Shown here: positions 49,300 through 60,918 of the stretch, one piece after another
How the letters are laid out: every line of letters begins with the position of its first letter
How positions within the stretch are numbered: the first letter of the stretch is position 1
Assembly: GCA_039707655.1 (NCBI GenBank)
Contig: CM077676.1
Coordinates: 183,764,936-183,828,935 of the forward strand
Direction: 5' to 3'
Source of the DNA: Elymus sibiricus
Taxonomy: Eukaryota > Streptophyta > Magnoliopsida > Poales > Poaceae
DNA length: 64,000 bases
Position numbers and translations under genes: made by a program
Notes under the pieces: model-generated
The model's input: only the letters and a program-made list of their open reading frames with translations
Databases searched by the model: none
What the model was told of the DNA's origin: nothing

Positions 49300-50865
49300 T
49301 GCTACTTGTGAACTGCGTTGGGATTTCCCCGAAGAGGAGAGGATGATGCAGTACAGTAGAGATAAGTATTTCCCTCAGATAAGAACCAAGGTTATCAATC
49401 CAATAGGAGAACCACACAGAACCTCGTTACCAGCACCTACACACACAAAAGCAAATACTTGCACCCAACGCAAACAAGAGGGTTGTCAATACCCTTGGCG
49501 ATTACTTGCAAGGATTAATTCTGATAGTGATAGATAGAAAAGTAAATTGCAAAATAAAATAAAAGGAAATAAAATTGCAGCAAGGTATTTTTGGATTTTT
49601 ATATATGATAAAAGTAGACCCGGGGGCCATAGTTTTCACTAGAGGCTTCTCTCTCGAACGCATAGCATACGGTGGGTAAACAAATTACTGTTGGCTAATT
49701 GATAGAAAAGCGCATAGTTATGACGATATTCAAGGCAATGATCATGTATATAGGCATCACGTCCCAGACAAGTAGACCGACTCCTGCCTACATCTACTAC
49801 TATTACTCCACCCATCGACCACAATCCAGCATGCATCTAGGGTATTAATTTAATGAAAATAGAGTAACGCCTTAAGCAAGATGACATGATGTAGACAAAG
49901 TAAACTCAAGCAATATGATTAAACCCCATCTTTTTATCCTTAATGGTAACAATACAAATACGTGTCTTGTCCCTTTGTGTCACTGGGATATAGAACACCG
50001 CAAGATTGAACCCATCACAAAGCACCTCTCCCATTGCAAGATAAATCAATCTAGTTGGCCAAACCAAACAGATAGATCAGAGAGAAATACAAAGCTATAA
50101 CAATCATGCATAAATAAGTTCAGAAAAGACTCAAATATTTCTCATGAATAATCTGATCATAAACCCACAATTCATCGGATCCCAACAAACACACCGCAAA
50201 AGATATTACATCGAATAGAACTCCAAGGAGATCGAGGAGAACATTGTATTGAAGATCAAAGAGAGAGAAGAAGCCATCTAGCTACTAGCTATTGACCCGT
50301 AGGTCTGTCGTAAACTACTCACACATCATCGAAAGGGCAGCAAGGTTGATGTAGAAGCCCTCCGTGATTGATTCCCCCTCCGGCAGAGTACCGGAAAAGG
50401 CCTCTAGATGGTATCGCGGAAGAACAGAGGCTTGCGGCGGCAGAAAAGTTTTTCTAGGTTTTTCTCTGGAATACCGGGAATATTTGAGAATTTATAGCGG
50501 CAAAATTAGGTCAATTGGTGCCACGAGGGGCCCACAAGCCTAGGGGGCGCGCCCCCCTGGGCGCGCCTCCCGAGCTTGTCGCTCCCTCGTGGCTCGTCTG
50601 GTCTTCTCCCCAACCTTCTAGGGTCTCTTCTGGTCCAGAAAAAATTAATCCAAAGTTTTTTCTTCGTTGGACTAAGTTTGATATTGATTTTCTAAAAAGC
50701 CAAAAATAGGCAAAAAAAACAGTAACTGGCACTGGGCACTAGGTTAATAGGTCAGTCCCAAAAAATGATATATATAATTGCATATAATTACATATAAAAC
50801 ATCCAAGATTGATACTATAATAGCATGGAACAATAAAAAATTATAGATACGTTGGACACGTATCA
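49300..50865 (-). repeat. 3' LTR of element B (1566 bp)
   Basis: The plus strand begins TGCTACTTGTGAACTGCG and ends GGACACGTATCA. The minus-strand purine-rich phrase TAAGCTTGGGGATGCT (50866-50881) abuts the inner edge. Confidence 0.88.
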
Positions 50866-52891
50866 AGCATCCCCAAGCTTAATTCCTGCTCGTCCTCGAG
50901 TAGGTAAATGATAAAAACAGAATTTTTGACGTGGAATGCTTTTTCAACCCCGATGACAAGCCAATCAATTGGTTCATACTTTTTAACGCGCTTCAGCTTT
51001 TTCAACCCTCACGCAATACATGAGCGCGAGCCATGGACATAGCACTATGGGTGGAATAGAATGATGATAGAGATTAATAAGGGGAAGTCAAAAAGAAAGA
51101 TAGTCTGACATCGACACGGCTAATCAACGGGCTATGCAGATGCCCATCAATTGATGTCAATGCGAGGAGTAGGGATTGCCATGCAATGGATGCACTAAGA
51201 GCTATAAGTGTATGAAAGCTCAAAATAAAAAATAAGTGGGTGTGCATCCAACTTGCTTGCTCATGAAGACCTCGGGCATTTGAGGAAGCCCATCATCGGA
51301 ATATACAAGCCAAGTTCTATAATGAAAATTTCCCACTAGTATATGAAAGTGACAACATAGGAGACTCTCTATATGAAAAACATGGTGCTACTCTGAAGCA
51401 CAAGTGTGGAAAAGGATAGTAACATTGCCCCTTCTCTCTTTTTCTCTCATTTTTTCCCTTTTTTTGTTGGGCTCTTTTTGGCCTTTTTTTATTTTTATTT
51501 CATTTTTCGTCCGGAGACTCATCCCGACTTGTGGGGGAATCACAGTCTCCATCATCCTTTCCTCAATGGGACAATGCTCTAATAATGATGATCATCACAC
51601 TTTTATTTACTTACAACTCAATATTACAACTCATACTAGAACAAATATGACTCTATATGAATGCCTCTGGCAGTGTACCAGGATGTGCAATGATACTAGC
51701 GTAACATGTATAGAAATGATGAACGGTGGCTGAGCCACAAATACTATGTCAGCTATATGATCATGCAAAGCAATATGACAATAATGATGTGTGTCATATA
51801 AAAAGAACGGTGGAAGTTGCATGGCAATATATCTCGGAATGGCTATGGAAATGCCATAATAGGTAGGTATTGTGACTGTTTTAAGGAAGATATATAGAGG
51901 CTTATGTGTGATAGAGAGTATCATATCATGGGGTTTGGATGCACAAGCGAAGTTTGCACCAACTCTCGAGGTGAGAAAGGGCAATACACGGTACTGGAGA
52001 GGCTAGCAAATTGTGGAAGGGTGAGAGTGCGTATAATACATGGACAAAGCAAAATACTACTACGCATGCCCCTAGGGGGATAGATTGGTAGGAAAAGACC
52101 ATCGCTCGTCCCGACCGCCACTCATAAGGTAGATAATCAATAATAAATCATGCTCCAACTTCATCACACTAAGGAATATACGTGCAAGCTTCGAGAATCA
52201 GAGACCTTAACACCAATATTCTTACTAAACCACAATCATTCACTAGTACCTCCCACATATTACCATCTTAATATCACAAAACTATTGCAAGGAATCAAAC
52301 TTATCATATTCAGTGATCTACATGAAAGTTTTTATTATATCCCTCTTGAATACCTATCATATTAGGACCAAATTCATAACCCGTTCATATTACCATTGCT
52401 AATTATTAGACTCTCAAAAAGATATAAGTGAAGCATGAGAGTGCTACTATTTCTTTAAAATATGACCACCGCCATGCTCTAAAAGATATAAGTGAAGCAC
52501 TAGAGCAACTGCCTAGCTCAAAAGATATAAGTGAAGCACATAGAGTATTCTAACAAATCACAAATAATGTGTGTCCCTCTCAAAAAGGTGTGTTCAGAAA
52601 ATATGATTGTGGCAAATTAAAAAGCAAACAAAAGCAAGCAAACTATAACACAAGATGCTCCAAGTAAAACACATATCATGTGATGAATAAAAATATAGCT
52701 CCAAGTGATATATCGATAGGTTGTAGACGAAAGAGGGGATGCCTTCCGGGGTATCCCCAAGCTTAGACGCTTGGGTCTTCCTTGAATATTACCTTGGGGT
52801 TCCTTGGGCATCCCCAAGCTTAGGGTCTTGCCGCTCCTTATTCCTTCATCCATCGTGGTCTTACCCAAAACTTGAAAACTTCAGCACACAA
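50866..52891 (-). other. Non-coding internal region of element B, 3' part
   Basis: Inverted counterpart of 40740-42948 in element A. No credible gene. The repeated phrase AAAGATATAAGTGAAGCA occurs several times at about 52420-52540. The short frame at 52617-52868 has a homologue in A (40746-40997) but looks like conserved non-coding sequence. Confidence 0.55.
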
Positions 52892-53389
52892 TGTTAGAAT
52901 TATTAGGTGATCAAATGGTCAAAGCATTAATTACCATAAGTTAAATTGGACCCAATAATTAGTTTCGGGATTAATACCAATTAAATGGCATTTAACAAAT
53001 TAGGCCTGTGATTGAGGGGCTGAATTATGTTGACATGGTAAGGTCCCACGGTCAAAGGCGACACATTATATATAAGGGGGCAGACATACGCACGGATGAG
53101 TCCACCCATAAGTTTACATGCCTCCCAAAAATTACTCCAAACCAATCTGGACGTGTCGCTAATTGACGTGAAGATCCTTCCCTTACTCTGATGAGGTGTC
53201 GGAGTTGTGATCGACTACACTGCTCAAATTCTTCATCAACTTCGAACCCTACTTCCTCTACCAAGATGGCATCTCCACAAGGAGGTATGATTCTGCTGCA
53301 CTTAAATTCCGCATGAGATCAAAACGTGTTCATGTGAATTAGACAAGATCCCAATAGCAAATGCATAATCTAAATATTTAAATCTAACA
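52892..53389 (+). repeat. 5' LTR of the nested copia element (498 bp)
   Basis: It begins TGTTAGAATT and ends AAATCTAACA. It contains a TATA box at 53069-53076 and, further on, an ATG followed by a splice-donor-like GAG/GTATGA (53266-53290). Confidence 0.92.
53069..53076 (+). promoter_or_regulatory. TATA box of the nested copia LTR
   Basis: TATATAAG in the 5' LTR, about 190 bases upstream of the candidate gag start at 53266. The 3' LTR carries the same sequence near 57349. Confidence 0.65.
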
Positions 53390-55593
53390 TTTGGTATCAG
53401 TAGCAAGGTTGGATCTAATTACATGAATCGATTTGATAATCCGCAGTAGATTAATCATACTGAGCAAACGAGTTGCAAATTTGGTAGAACTTGCCTGAAA
53501 ATCGCGCATTTAGGCATCCGCGCGCGCACATTAGCGTGCTGTTCTTGCCGATGTGCGCCTTAGAGTGGTGCTGCAGTCGCTGAGCGCCTCAGGTTGTGCT
53601 CGCGCCACCGTGCGCATCAGGAGCCGCTGCGCCCCTCAGGCTGTACTCACGCTGCCGCGCACCTCAGACCAGTAGCGCCAACCGCCGCCGTCTTCGCGTT
53701 CTCGGCTTCTCGCTGACGCGACTCGCCTCATGGTGGTGCTTCCTCCGATGCGCGCATCAGGTGCCACGCGAGCTCCGCACGTCGCCGCCGCCGCTGTCTG
53801 CATCAGTTGCCATGCGCGTCATGTCGTGTCTCGACGCCGCACACATCAGGGCGATGCTCTGGCTGTCGTACGCGAGGGACGCAATAGCGAGGGACGCGGT
53901 GCATCAGCACCTTCCCCGGACAGTCGGCTCATTTCCGTAACTGCCGCGTCGCTCGATCCAATTTTGCCGATGATAGCGGCGGTGGAGTAGGGAGCTGGAT
54001 GCGCTCGACTAGGGATTTGGCTTTGCACTGACTAGTCTACCACTAATTGACTGGGCATCAGATGGGCCTTGCATATAACTGGGCCGCACGGGGCATTTTT
54101 CTGTTACCAACTTAGGCTTAGCGATGGCAGCAGGCAGCATAATGACAGAGTTGGCTAGTAGCCTAGTACTACTACTGTACTAGAACGTGCAACTCATTTA
54201 GTTTTAACTCCTCGGGTACCTTAGTACTTTTAGGAAGAGTACATGCCGAGCTTTTGAATTATGTTTGTTATTTTGAAGCAGTAGATTGTTGTTTAATTAT
54301 TTGTATGATTCAGTATATCTTGTGAGTTTTTCCCCTCCTAGGTGCTGCTTCATACAATTATATCCTTATCATGTGCACTGTTGATAGGTTACACATGCAT
54401 TTGTTTTGTTTGCTGCCGGTTATTAGTTAGCTGCTCATGCTTTAAGCAGCGGTCGATGATTCCTGGGCTGCACTGCTATCATTATTATTTTATTACGTGC
54501 ATTTCAGTCATTATTCACGAGCATTAAGTGTTGAATTAGAATGGAACCAACGAGAAATTTTGGTTTAACACTGCTATATATTCACACGATAATTGTGATG
54601 ATTAATTTTAGTATTGCATGGTTACATACTGACCAACGTTGTACGTGATCATGATTATTATGATTATTTTCTGACCTTTTATCTAAGGCTATAAATACCT
54701 TGGGATAATTGCAATAATTAATCTTTATGATGCATGATTATATTCTGACCAAAGTTCATTATGATCATGATTAGTGGAATTAATTTCCCAATAAAGATAT
54801 TTCATTTTGTTCTTTTTCGTTACTGCCCAACGGTGTTGCGAATAAGGATTTTATTAAATTTGCCATGTTATTAATCAGACCAACGTAGGATTAATATCAT
54901 ATATATATATGGATATTTTCATAATTCATAATTTTAATATCCATGTTATTTATGTTTTATTCAGCTTTGAACCCATCAGTTATTTCTGGGCTCCTAAACT
55001 CAATTGAGCATCTCAATGGAACTAATTTTCCTTCCTAGAAGGAGCATATTTTGAATGCCCTTACAATCATGGACCTTGACTACACACTTAGAGGAAAAGC
55101 TCCTATTCCTCCCCCATCTGATGATGAAAACCTTCTTGAGAAAACAAAGGTTTATGAGACTAATAAGGAGAAATGGGAGCGCTCCAACCGCATGTGTGTC
55201 AAGCTCATGAAAAGCACGATAACTCATGGGATCAAGGGAGCAATTCCCGACTCCGAGTGTACTAAAACTTACTTGGCATTAGTGGAGGAGCAACTCAAAG
55301 GCTCCTCAAAAGTTTATGCCAGCATGTTGATCATGAAAATACTCACCACTAAGTATGACGGTGTAAGAGGCATTAGAAAACATATCATAAGTATGAACAA
55401 TATGGCCGCGAAATTAGGGGGGCATATGCATTGAGATTTCTGAGGGCATTTTGGTAGACTTCATTATGAATTCCCTTCCTGTGGAGTATGGTCCATTTAG
55501 GATCAACTATAACACTCAGAAGGAGAAGTGGACCATGAGTGAGCTCATAGCTATGTGTGTTCAAGAAGAAGAACATCTCATGGGCATGTTATG
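53266..55593 (+). pseudogene. gag of the nested copia element, probable two-exon structure starting inside the LTR
   Basis: Candidate exon 1 is 53266-53284 in the LTR (MASPQG plus one base). Candidate intron 53285-54964 starts GTATGA and ends TTTTATTCAG. Exon 2 begins at 54965 in the matching phase and reads ALNPSVISGLLNSIEHLNG without a break, then DLDYTLRGKAP, RMCVKLMKSTITHGIKG and YASMLIMKILTTKYDG, a UBN2-type copia gag. TAG 55036-55038 replaces an expected Trp, and a frameshift near 55422 leads into EISEGILVDFIMNSLP and later MSELIAMCVQEEEHLMG, ending at a stop near 55593. The intron covers the LTR end, the primer site and a GC-rich leader. Splicing is inferred, not shown. Without it, no good ATG lies in frame upstream of the core. 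Confidence 0.55.
53490..53960 (+). repeat. GC-rich irregular repeat block in the leader of the nested copia element
   Basis: About 470 bases of CG-rich sequence in an otherwise AT-rich element, with many recurrences of the core GCGC(C/A)TCAG at irregular spacing. Open frames inside (for example 53596-53940) are probably composition artefacts. Confidence 0.5.
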
Positions 55594-55697
55594 AAAGAGT
55601 TGCAATTGCTCAGAGGCTTGCTAATAAGGGTAATGACATAATTTCTTAAATTTATGAATCATTAGTTTACTTATTTTCCCCTAAATAATGGTGATTT

Positions 55698-56850
55698 GAT
55701 TCAGGTGCCACTTGCACATTTCAAACTCATTTCAGGGGTTCCATTCGGTGAGGACACTCCAAAGAATGGATCAAAGTCTTAGTTTTTTCTAGCCGGACAG
55801 ATGTTCAAGCATTAGGATTTATCCTTAGGTGTTGAAGATTTGTTCATCTTCCATCTTAATAATGCTCTTATGTTCCTAACATAAAGAGGGACCTTATTTT
55901 GTTTTTCTATTAGATGATGGATTTATTTGTTATTGTGTGAACAAATATTGTGTTATTAAGAGTTGTCATGATGGTTCTGGTTGTGATGTCTCTTGTGAAT
56001 CCTTGAATGTGTATTATGAGTTATATAGCTCATCAAAATGATGTCCCTATCATTTAAGCCGTATTTTGAAGGGGAGAAATGAACATTCTCATTAAGTAAG
56101 ATACACCTTCATTTCATCTACTTGGCTTTTCTTATTTTGGGCCACACTATCAAGTATATTGAGGGAAATTAGTAAAGAAAACTAATAAAGGAGTCTTTTC
56201 ATAGTACTTCGGGCATGGAATTAATAGCGCAAAAATGTGGTCCATTTCCTAGAACTTATAAGTGTATTACTCTTTTATTACCTTCGTCGATAATTATTCG
56301 GATCGGCCCATGTTCTAGAAGAACGAAGTTTTCGTTATTGTTGCCCGATATTCACCACCGTCAAACACTCTAATTATTTATAGAATGTTTGCATCAGTGG
56401 GAGCTATATACAAAAGGGCAATGGAAAACTGGGTTCATATAGGAAATAAGAAGGGAAATTTCATGTACGTTAAGATGAGTGGGAGCAAGTATATCATGTT
56501 CGTACTTTATGGTACGATACATATAAAATTGGTTTCCCACTACTAAGCCTATTATCTAAGGTGAAAACAATGCAATTTTGAATTTTCGCTATGTTGTAAT
56601 ACAACTAGGCAAGCCTTGATTGTAGCTTAACAATTTTGCTCGGACTTAGACTGGTACACTACATAATTAATATTTTTGTGCGATAAGAAATCCGCACATT
56701 AGTTTGCGAGTAACAACAATCAAGTGAGTATTATGTTGCGAAAGATACTGTCCAAGACCAAATATTTAATTCAGCATATATGCACTAAGTTCATGATAGC
56801 TGATCCCCTAACTAAAGGCTTACCATTAATTTTGCTAGCATAAGTATAAC
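55698..56850 (+). pseudogene. Remnants of copia pol in the nested element
   Basis: Short pieces in the right order and on the plus strand: protease FDSGATCTF at about 55695-55715, an integrase-core-like YYSFITFVDNYS near 56270-56310, a reverse-transcriptase piece MSGSKYIMFVLY near 56473-56510 in which the YVDD position is destroyed, and the RNase H end KFMIADPLTKGLP near 56790-56830. Large internal deletions separate them and stops are frequent. No active enzyme can result. Confidence 0.65.
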
Positions 56851-57171
56851 TGAAGGCCTTTAAGTGTTGGGATAATTATATAAATGAGATCTCGAATTTT
56901 GATCTGGACAATAAGAAAGTTTGTTTCGCTCAATAAGTGCACATGATTATTAATAAAGAAACAAACTACTAGGACCATAAGTAGGGAGTATGCCTGCATG
57001 CACATACAAACTCCCAACCATGAATAATTATCCATGTCGAGACGGAGTATTATACTATAGATAATGGGGTTCCAGTAATAAGTATTCGATTACTGTGAAT
57101 ACATTACCTTGGTGTGGTGCTTTTGTCAAGGTATGAACTAATGATGTTAACCATTCGACCAAGTGGGAGAA

Positions 57172-57669
57172 TGTTAGAATTATTAGGTGATCAAATGGTC
57201 AAAGCATTAATTACCATAAGTTAAATTGGACCCAATAATTAGTTTCGGGATTAATACCAATTAAATGGCATTTAACAAATTAGGCCCGTGATTGGGGGGC
57301 TGAATTATGTTGACATGGTAAGGTCCCACGGTCAAAGGCGACACATTATATATAAGGGGGCAGACATACGCACGGATGAGTCCACCCATAAGTTTACATG
57401 CCTCCCAAAAATTACTCCAAACCAATCTGGAGGTGTCGCTAATTGACGTGAAGATCCTTCCCTTACTCTGATGAGGTGTCGGAGTTGTGATCGACTACAC
57501 TGCTCAAATTCTTCATCAACTTCGAACCCTACTTCCTCTACCAAGATGGCATCTCCACAAGGAGGTATGATTCTGCTGCACTTAAATTCCGCATGAGATC
57601 AAAACGTGTTCATGTGAATTAGACAAGATCCCAATAGCAATTGCATAATCTCAATATTTAAATCTAACA
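57172..57669 (+). repeat. 3' LTR of the nested copia element (498 bp)
   Basis: Same length and termini as the 5' LTR, including the ATG (57546-57548) and donor-like motif. CACAA follows at 57670-57674. Confidence 0.92.
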
Positions 57670-58258
57670 CACAAAACTCAACATAAACCTCGTGAGATCC
57701 GTTAGTATAACACATAAATCTTAAACTTTTGTTACTGATGTAAATTGATTCATATTTAATATTGGCATAATGCTACTGTACTCCAACTTCTCCATGACTC
57801 ATACCCCCCGATACGATCCATAGATTCATCAAAATAAGCAAACTATGCAACAAAAACAGAATCTGTCTAAAATAGAACAGTCTGTAAAGATCTATTTAAA
57901 AACCATACTTCTGTAACTCCAAAAATTCTGAAACATTTGGACAACATAAACAATTCATATACCACTACTGTGTAAAAATTTCAGATTTTTCTGACGCTCC
58001 AGTACAGAATTAAAAATCAAATACTGGACGCAAAACTTTTTGTTTTTCAAACAGCATCAATTATACTATCATCCAAATCATCCCAAAGGCATTACTTGGC
58101 ACAAACACTAATTAAAAGATAAAAATCACAATCATAATAGAGGCTACAATTGTGTAAACTCACAAAACAGAAAAGAAAGCAAAATTTAAGATACATATTA
58201 GGTTGCCTCCCAACAAGCGCTATTGTTTTATGCCCCTAGCTAGGCATAATGCATAGTT

Positions 58259-58960
58259 TCAAGTCTTGTCATCCTTAGTTTTTGCCAATTGGGATGTGTG
58301 CTTATCAGGAGGCTTTTCAAAAACAATGGGGAACACATCATCAATCAAAATTTTATCCTTATTAAGGCAAGTTTCCTCAAATCCTTGTTGATTCCCTTTT
58401 ACTATCCAAGAATATTTCTGATTAATACCGTTAAAAACTTGTTGGATAATATGTAAAGGAGGGACTTCCTTTTTAGTATTTTCATCAAAAGCACGATCAT
58501 CACCAAATACATACCTCATCATATAATCTTCATCATATAAAATTTCATCTATCACAGGGTGTTCATGACTCATACTATAAAAATCAAAAATCTCTCTAGC
58601 TTCTCGAACTATGTAATCAAATTCATTCATAAGGATAAGAGTAGCTATCTTTTTAGCTTTAGGGTTATTTATAACAGGTAACTCGTAGAACAATCTTTTC
58701 AAAGTGGGATGAGTGCATATAAATCTTCTTTCAAGTTTAAGAACAAGTGCAGAGATAGCTTCGGCATAACTATTGGTACTTTTAAGAATGGGGATGTCAT
58801 TACAAATCAAAGTTCCCGTACAAGTAAAGAATTCTTGGATAACACTTTTTCCTATGATATTCCCACTCCCTGTCACAAAAAAATTAGTATCCAAATTCTA
58901 GGGAATTTCTATCTCAGGGATTTTACCATCCTCACCCTTTTCAATAACAAACTCAGACAT
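58259..58960 (-). pseudogene. ORF of element B, unknown function, one nonsense codon
   Basis: ATG 58960-58958 opens MSEFVIEKGEDGKIPEIEIP, then a single TAG at 58898-58900. The same frame continues as NLDTNFFVTGSGNIIGKSV to the stop at 58259, for 233 codons in all. A relative in element A shares FYELP, EFDYI and AREIFDFY-like blocks. The sequence is hydrophilic and acidic with a Lys-rich tail; I see no signal peptide, membrane segment, zinc knuckle or protease motif. It sits just after the LTR and primer site, in the position of gag, so a gag-derived or packaging role is conceivable. That is inference only. Confidence 0.6.
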
Positions 58961-59126
58961 GGTAGCAATTTCAAGCAAACAAAAATATTTTTGTGTTTTT
59001 TTTGTAAAATTGTTTTAGAAGTGGGGGAGATGAAAATGAGAGGCAAATGCGAATAAAAGGCAAATGAAAATAAGAGCAAGTAGATGATAGTTTATGCGAA
59101 GGTACTTGATAGGTTTTGGTGATATC

Positions 59127-59144
59127 TCCCCGACAACAGCGCCA
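59127..59144 (-). other. Primer binding site of element B
   Basis: Minus-strand TGGCGCTGTTGTCGGGGA, 11 bases inside the 5' LTR, the same type as in element A. Confidence 0.75.
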
Positions 59145-59155
59145 GAAATTCTTCC

Positions 59156-60707
59156 TGGTACTTGTGAACTGCGTTGGGATTTCCCCGAAGAGAAGTGGAT
59201 GATGCAGTACAATAGAGATAAGTATTCCCTCAGTTAAGAACCAAGGTAATCAATCTAGTAGGAGAACCACACAGAACCTCGTTAGCAGCACCTACACACA
59301 CAAAAGCAAATACTTGCACCCAACGCAAACAAGAGGGTTGTCAATCCCCTCGGCGGTTACTTGCAAGGATTAATTCTGATAGTGATAGATAGAAAAGTAA
59401 ATTGCAAAATAAAATAAAAGGTAATAAAATTGCAGCAAGGTGTTTTTGGATTTTTATATATGATAAAAGTAAACCCGGGGGCCATAGTTTTCACTAGAGG
59501 CTTCTCTCTCGAACGCATAGCATACGGTGGTTAAACAAATTACTGTTGGGCAATTGATAGAAAAGTGCATAGTTATGACGATATTCAAGGCAATGATCAT
59601 GTATATAGGCATCATGTCCGAGACAAGTAGACCGACACCTGCCTGCATCTACTACTATTACTCCACCCATCGACCACTATCCAGTATGCATCTAGGGTAT
59701 TAAGTTAATGAAAACAGAGTAACGCCTTAAGCAAGATGACATGATGTAGACAAAGTAAACTCAAGCAATATGATTAAACCCCGTCTTTTTATCCTTAATG
59801 GCAACAATACAAATACGTGTCTTGTCCCTTTCTGTCACTGGGATATAGAACACCGCAAGATTGAACCCATCACAAAGCACCTCTCCCATTGCAAGATAAA
59901 TCAATCTAGTTGGCCAAACCAAACGGATAGATCGGAGAGAAATACAAAGCTATAACAATCATGCATAAATAAGTTCAGAAAAGACTCAAATATTTCTCAT
60001 GAATAATCTGATCATAAACCCATAATTCATCGAATCCCAACAAACACACCGCAAAAGAAAATTACATCGAATAGAACTCCAAGGAGATCGAGGAGAACAT
60101 TGTATTGAAGATCAAAGAGAGAGAAGAAGCCATCTAGCTACTAGCTATGGACCCGTAGGTTTGTGGTAAACTACTCACACATCATCGGAAGGGCAGCAAG
60201 GTTGATGTAGAAGCCCTCCGTGATCGATTCCCCCTTCGGCAGAGTTCCGGAAAAGGCCTCCTGATGGGATCGCGGAAGAACAGAGGCTTGCGGCGGCGGA
60301 AAAGTTTTTCTAGGTTTTTCTCTAGTATACGGGGAATATTTGAGAATTTATAGCGGCAGAATTAGGTCAAGAGGTGACACGAGGGGCCCACAAGCCTGGG
60401 GGCACGCCTACCCCCCTGGGCGCGTCCCGAGCTTGTCGCTCCCTCGTGGCTCGTCTGGTCTTCTCCCGAACCTTCTAGGGTCACTTCTGGTCCAGAAAAA
60501 TTAATCCAAAGTTTTTTCTTCGTTTGGACTCCGTTTGATATTGATTTTCTTAAAAGCCAAAAATAGGCAAAAAACAACAATTGCACTGGGCACTAGGTTA
60601 ATAGGTTAGTCCCAAAAAATTATATATAATTGCATATAAAACATCCAAGATTGATACTATAATAGCATGGAACAATCAAAAATTATAGATACGTTGGAGA
60701 CGTATCA
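59156..60707 (-). repeat. 5' LTR of element B (1552 bp)
   Basis: The plus strand begins TGGTACTTGTGAACTGCG and ends GGAGACGTATCA. A minus-strand TATAAATT near 60346-60353 is the likely promoter. CATGC follows at 60708-60712. Confidence 0.9.
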
Positions 60708-60918
60708 CATGCCACTTCTCCCATTAATTCTCCATCGGGAACCGATTTTCCTCGGCTTCTTCACCTCTCCTTCGTTTGCATTCAAACCCCACTGGATTCA
60801 CACTATTTTAGCCTCTTCACATACCTCAAAACCCTTTTAAATAATCATCTTCTTCCACTCTGTTTTGCCACCTAATCCTAATACTCCAAACCATAGCCCT
60901 CCGATCCGGCGGTTCCAA

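Larger units (their letters stand above)
52892..57669 (+). mobile_element. Degenerate Ty1/copia element nested in element B
   Basis: Two 498-bp LTRs (52892-53389 and 57172-57669) and a perfect CACAA duplication (52887-52891 and 57670-57674). The primer site TGGTATCAGTAGC lies directly after the 5' LTR (from 53392), and the purine tract AAGTGGGAGAA (57161-57171) precedes the 3' LTR. By eye the LTRs differ at roughly five to seven places. gag is recognisable, pol is reduced to remnants, and a 1.6-kb leader separates the LTR from gag. The copy depends on other elements or is dead. Confidence 0.9.
49300..60707 (-). mobile_element. Element B: pol-less Athila-type Ty3/gypsy element, complete, with a nested copia element
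   Basis: LTRs 49300-50865 and 59156-60707 and CATGC duplications on both sides. It belongs to the same family as element A but lies in the opposite orientation. Removing the nested insertion (52892-57669) leaves an internal region of about 3.5 kb with one ORF of unknown function and no pol. The right LTR is the 5' LTR, as shown by the adjacent primer site at 59127-59144. Confidence 0.9.

Noticed and set aside
52617..52868. Short ORF conserved between elements A and B
   Set aside because: The frames match because the DNA matches; changes between copies are not concentrated at third codon positions as far as I can see.
53596..54028. ORFs in the leader of the nested copia element
   Set aside because: They occur on both strands in a CG-rich irregular repeat inside the proposed intron.
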